Made by a program: the position numbers and the translations under genes | The notes under the pieces: model-generated | What the model saw: only the letters and a program-made list of their open reading frames with translations | What the model was told of the DNA's origin: nothing | Database searches by the model: none | Shown here: positions 59,200 to 64,000 of the stretch, piece after piece | How the letters are laid out: each line of letters begins with the position of its first letter | Position numbering within the stretch: position 1 is the stretch's first letter | Assembly (NCBI GenBank): GCA_022661535.1 | Contig: JAKULF010000010.1 | Span: forward strand, 620,001-684,000 | Length of the DNA: 64,000 nucleotides | Direction: 5' to 3' | Source of the DNA: Eutypa lata | Lineage: Eukaryota; Ascomycota; Sordariomycetes; Xylariales; Diatrypaceae

Positions 59200-62100
59200 C
59201 TTTAATAACGATTTATAATAATAATAAAAAGTTAAACATCGAAAATATTTCAAAATATTACGTATAATACTTAAAGTATAAAAATTAATATATAATTTAA
59301 GTTTATAATTAAATTAATATAAACTTTTTTAAATAATAATATAAACTTTACTTTTCGAAAACTATTCGAAATTAATATTTATTCGCATATTTTAATATAA
59401 TAATAATTTCGGTTTTATAAATTAATAATTAAAAAATTTATACGAAAATAAATATATTATTTATAATAACGCTTTATTAATTTTAACTTAAAAGATTCGC
59501 GAAAAAAATTAACATTAATAATAACGAAAAATAAACGAATCTTTAATATTACCGGAAATTATAACGATTACGTTATTAACGATACTTATTTTCCTTTCTT
59601 TATTAAATTAAATTATAACTTAATATTTTATCTTTTTAACTTAATCGAAACTTTAATAATTAAACGACTTTTTCGCTTATTTAAATAACTTTATTTTAAT
59701 AATAAAAAAGTTATAAAACCTTATAAATAAATCGATTACTTAAGTTAATTTCTTAACGTTATTATATTAAATCTTTTCTTTTTATTAAAATTAAATATAT
59801 AACTTTTTTCTTTTTTTTTATCGATATTTATAAATTATTATAAATTTAATAAACCTTTTATAATAATAAATAATATTAAAAATATTATATATAATTTTAT
59901 AAAAAAAACTTAAATCGAAAAACGAATCGTATTAATAATAAAAATTTAATAATAAAAAATAATAAATTAATATTAAAACGATATAAACGTTATTATAAAA
60001 CAATTTAAAAATATATAAATATAAAATTTAAGCTTACGCGTAAATAATCGTAACATTAAAATTAACTTTAATTATATAATTAATAAATTAATATAAAATA
60101 AACGTATAAACGTTATACTTCGATAATAAATAAATATATAATTAACATTTAATAAAACTTATATAAAATAAACGCAAATATTAATAAATACGTAATTATT
60201 AATAAATACAAATTCATTTATTTCGTAATACTTTAACGTTATAACATTAAATATAAAAAACGCATTATTTAAAATAAAATTAAACTTAATATTTATTTTA
60301 TTAAAACTTTAATCGTAAAGTTTATTTAAACATTTAATATAAAATAAATAAATAAATTATTTACTTTTTTTTTATTTAAATATATAAATATTTATTTTTT
60401 TCTTTTTTATAATATTAATTTTATAATAAATTAAATTATATATTAAGCTTTTTTTAAATTTTCGCATTTATTATAACTTAAATAATTACATTTTATAAAC
60501 CTTTATTATAATATTTATAAATAATAAGTTAAAACTTTATTAATAATTACTTTATTAAAAAGTTATCGTAATTTAATTAATATCGAAATAACGAAATTAA
60601 ATAAACGAAAAAATTATACTTTTTTTTTTATATTATTATAAAAAAAATTAATAAATAAATAAACTTAATAAATAATATAAAAATACATAAAATATAAATC
60701 TTAATAACTTAAATTCGAATAATTTAAATTTAAATAATTTCGATTATAATATTTAAAAAGCTTATTTTTTTAAATCCTTAAAAACGAATAAAAACTTATA
60801 TAAATCCGTTAAAAAAAATCTTAAAAAAAAATAAAAAGAATTTTCTTTTAAAATTAAAAAAAAAACTATTTTAAAAATTTCGATAATTAAAAACTTTAAC
60901 GTAATACTTTAAGTTTTACTTTAAAAAAAATTAATTATAAAAAAAATATAAAATTATTTAAATTCGTTAAAATTAAGCTTATAAAAGTTATTATAAAAAC
61001 TTATAAATAATACTTTTAATAATTAATTACAAATATAACTTTAAAAACTAAAATATTAAAAACCTTATAATTTACCTTTTTAATAATTAATATAACACGT
61101 TAACAAAACATTTAAAATAACTTTTATAACTTTAAATATAATAAAGAAAATCCTTTTACTTTTATTATATAATTTTAAAAATATATAAAAAAAATAAAAT
61201 TAATTAATATAAAATTAAATAAAACCGCTTATATTACGATATTTATAAGCGTTATAAAAAATAAAGCCATTTATTAATATAAAATTATAAGCTTTATATT
61301 ATAAATAATTAATTACTTTATTTATAAATTTATTAAAAACTTTAATATTAAATTTTAAAACTAAACAAAAAGCATTAATAAATCGCATAAAAATACGAAG
61401 TTATATACTTAAAAAAGCAATAATAATAAAAAAATAAAAAAATTAAATTTATAAAAAAAGAATTGATTTAATAAACTTCTTGTAAATAATAAAAAAAAAC
61501 CTTTTTACTTTAATTATAATAAATACGAACATATATTTTAACATTATAAAAATAAAAAACGAAAAAGTAATAATAATAAAAACAAAAATAAAAGCAAAAG
61601 CAAAGTTATTAATAATAATAACGGCTATAATAATTATAATTATTTAATTAAACTTAACGATTTAATAATTTTCGTTAAATTTAAAAATATATATAAAAAT
61701 TTTACTTTTTTAATTATTACTTTTATAAAACGAAACGCATTAAAAAAATTATTTAAATAATATAATAAATTTACCTTTAATGTTATATATTAATAAGTTA
61801 AATTAAAAAACATTATAACTTTAATCTTTATTAAATAAAAAAACGCCGAAAACGAAAAAAATATTAAAGAAATTATATAAAAAAACGTTTTAAACGTTAC
61901 GATTATCGCTTATTAAACAATAATTCTTTAAATATACTTTATAAATAATATAAAAAATTAATTATTATAAAATAATAACTTAAATATTAATATTACTAAT
62001 AACCTTAACGATTTAATTAAAAAAACGATTAAAAATATTAAATAAAATCGCTTTATTATTAATATTAAAATAAGCTTTATTTACGCTTTAATTATTAATA

Positions 62101-62300
62101 TTACCGTATAATAATTAACTAAACTTAATAAATTTTATTTAAACTTAATAATATTATATATTTTAATTATTAAAAAATTTTCGCTTAAAATACTTTTTAA
62201 TAAAATATAATATAAAAAAAATAATTATTTAAATTATAATATTTTAAAGTTATTAAATAAAAAAGCTTTTATAATAATTAATATAAAAAAACGAAAATTT
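59200..62300. other. Segment with strand-asymmetric RIP damage
   Basis: On the + strand CpA is common (ACATT, GCATT, AACAA) while TpG is nearly absent. Elsewhere in the block both are rare. This means C-to-T changes here fell mainly on the minus strand. Confidence 0.6.
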
Positions 62301-64000
62301 TTATTATAAACTTTTAATATATTTAAACTTAAAATTAATAATAATAAATAAAAATACGTATTAAAAAATAATAATAATAAATTAATTATCTTTTAACATA
62401 TAATATTTAAGCTTAATAATAACGAAAAAATTATAATAAACGAAAATATTATAAAGAAAATTATTTTATAACATCGTTAACTTTATTACTTTAACATTAA
62501 ACGTTTAATTTAAATTATTAAACGATTTTATAATATAAACTTTAAGTTTAAAAATATTAAAGCTTTATTTTATATAACTTATAATATAATAAAAATAAAA
62601 AAGTTTTCGTTAAAAAACGCTTAAAAAAGATTAACTTATATAAGCGAAATTATATAATATAATATAAATATAATATAACTTATATTATTATATAATAACT
62701 TATATTATAATTTAATAATTAAAAATTATAACTAATATTATAATATAAAATCGATAAAAACTAAAAGTAATATTTAATAACATTTACGAAATTATATTAA
62801 AAAAATAATTTAATATTTTATTAATTAACTTTTTAATAAAAATAATAAAAAAAAAATAATTTAAATTTTAAAATTAAATAATAAACGAAAATTTAATATA
62901 TTTAAAATAAACGAATTTTATAAAAAACGTAACATTAAACTTTAATTATCGTTACTTTATAATTAATATTAAAATAAAATTATAAAACGCATTATTAAAT
63001 TTATATAAAACGAAATTAAAGCTTATATAATTTAAATAAAAATCCTTATATACTTTTAAAATTATATTATAAAAATAATTATTAAAATAATTAATAAAAT
63101 AAATTAATTATTAATTAAAAATATAACTTTTATAAAGATTTATTAAAAAAGTTTAAATTTTAACGATAATTATTTACTTCGTTATAAACATTTATATATT
63201 TTAAAATTACGTTACGTTATACTTATTAATTAAAAAAAAAAATTTAATTTAAAAAATTAATTAATTAAAATATAAAAAGTATTTTTTTAAAATATAAAAA
63301 GAAAAATAATTATATTATATAATTAATAAAAAAAAAACGTTTTTTTATAACTTTTTATATTATAATATATAAAAACTTTACGAAATTAAATGTTTTTTTT
63401 AACTTAAAAGATATTATTTAATTACTTTTGAAATAAATTTAAAAACGACTTTATTATCGAATTAATAAAAAAGATAAATAAAAAATCGATATTTAAAACG
63501 ATAATAATAACGTTATATTTAATAATAAAACGAATAAAAAAAATAAAAAATAATTTATTAAACGTAAATATAATCGTTTAAAAAAAACAATTTTTAAACT
63601 TTATATATATAACGTTTTCGAAAAACACTTTAAAATTATAATTAAATTATATTAAATACGATTTATTTAAAAAAGCGAAAATATTAATAAATATAATTTT
63701 AAATTTAATTTCGTTAATAATAATATTATAAATAATTAAAAACGCGAATTTACAAGTTTTAATAACGTTTTTAAAATAATAATATAAGTTTATTTTTATA
63801 TATAAATAATATTTTTATTTAAAGAAAAATAATATAATATTTTCGAAAATTTTTATAAAATATCGAACTTTTTTAAATATTTAAAAATATATAAATTAAT
63901 AACGATAATATTTAAAAATAATTCGTTATTAAAAAAAGCTTTAATAAATTTTAAAAAAAACTTATAAATAAAAGTAATGTTTATAAAAATATAAAAAAAC

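Larger units (their letters stand above)
44166..64000. mobile_element. Large RIP-mutated repeat block (runs off the window)
   Basis: Nearly 20 kb of extreme A+T content with no long open frame. C is retained mostly in CpG. CpA and TpG are rare except in the segment from about 59.2 to 62.3 kb. Direct repeats 8.5 kb apart, tandem arrays and a less-mutated island show that it is built of several decayed elements. Such blocks are usually heterochromatic, made of dead transposons, and may lie near a centromere or telomere. No telomere repeat is present. Confidence 0.8.

Noticed and set aside
44166..64000. Mitochondrial DNA or a bacterial contaminant as the source of the A+T-rich block
   Set aside because: No mitochondrial genes or rRNA/tRNA are seen. 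Depletion of CpA and TpG with CpG kept is the RIP pattern and matches the block inside the HET gene.

Overview
The window is nuclear DNA of a filamentous ascomycete, most likely a sordariomycete. The evidence is short GT-AG introns throughout, a HET-domain gene, a CYP505-type fused P450-reductase, fungal forms of TAF5, Med11, Vps5 and bL31m, and long A+T-rich blocks with the signature of repeat-induced point mutation (RIP): CpA and TpG almost gone while CpG survives. The class-level placement is inference from gene content.

Layout. (1) 1-8811: a HET-domain gene on the minus strand cut in two by a 7.3-kb RIP-mutated insertion (384-7690) with a 9-bp target duplication. (2) 8.8-10.5 kb: intergenic, with a tRNA-derived locus. 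(3) 10.5-31.1 kb: a core housekeeping block holding a mitochondrial protein of unknown role, ClpP, Hsp90, a MYND protein, a flavin-reductase-like protein, bL31m, Vps5, Med11 and TAF5. (4) 31-44 kb: an accessory block holding a GT1 glycosyltransferase, an intact CYP505, a secreted DUF8021-type protein and a FAD monooxygenase with a C-terminal membrane helix, with a 0.6-kb RIP patch inside it. (5) 44.2-64 kb: an almost gene-free RIP block of about 20 kb with decayed repeats, tandem arrays, one less-mutated island and a strand-asymmetric segment.

In the core block several genes are paired head to head: mitochondrial protein/ClpP, flavin reductase/bL31m, and Med11/TAF5. The last pair joins a Mediator subunit to a TFIID subunit. 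ClpP, bL31m and the unknown protein are mitochondrial. In the accessory block the glycosyltransferase and CYP505 diverge from one intergenic region. A hydroxylase next to a glycosyltransferase suggests a glycosylated hydroxy-lipid or other small molecule, but no synthase gene is visible.

Exon structures were worked out by hand: splice sites, reading phase and family sequence were checked at each junction. No database search was run. Identities of well-known families are firm. Transposon classes and biosynthetic roles are inference.
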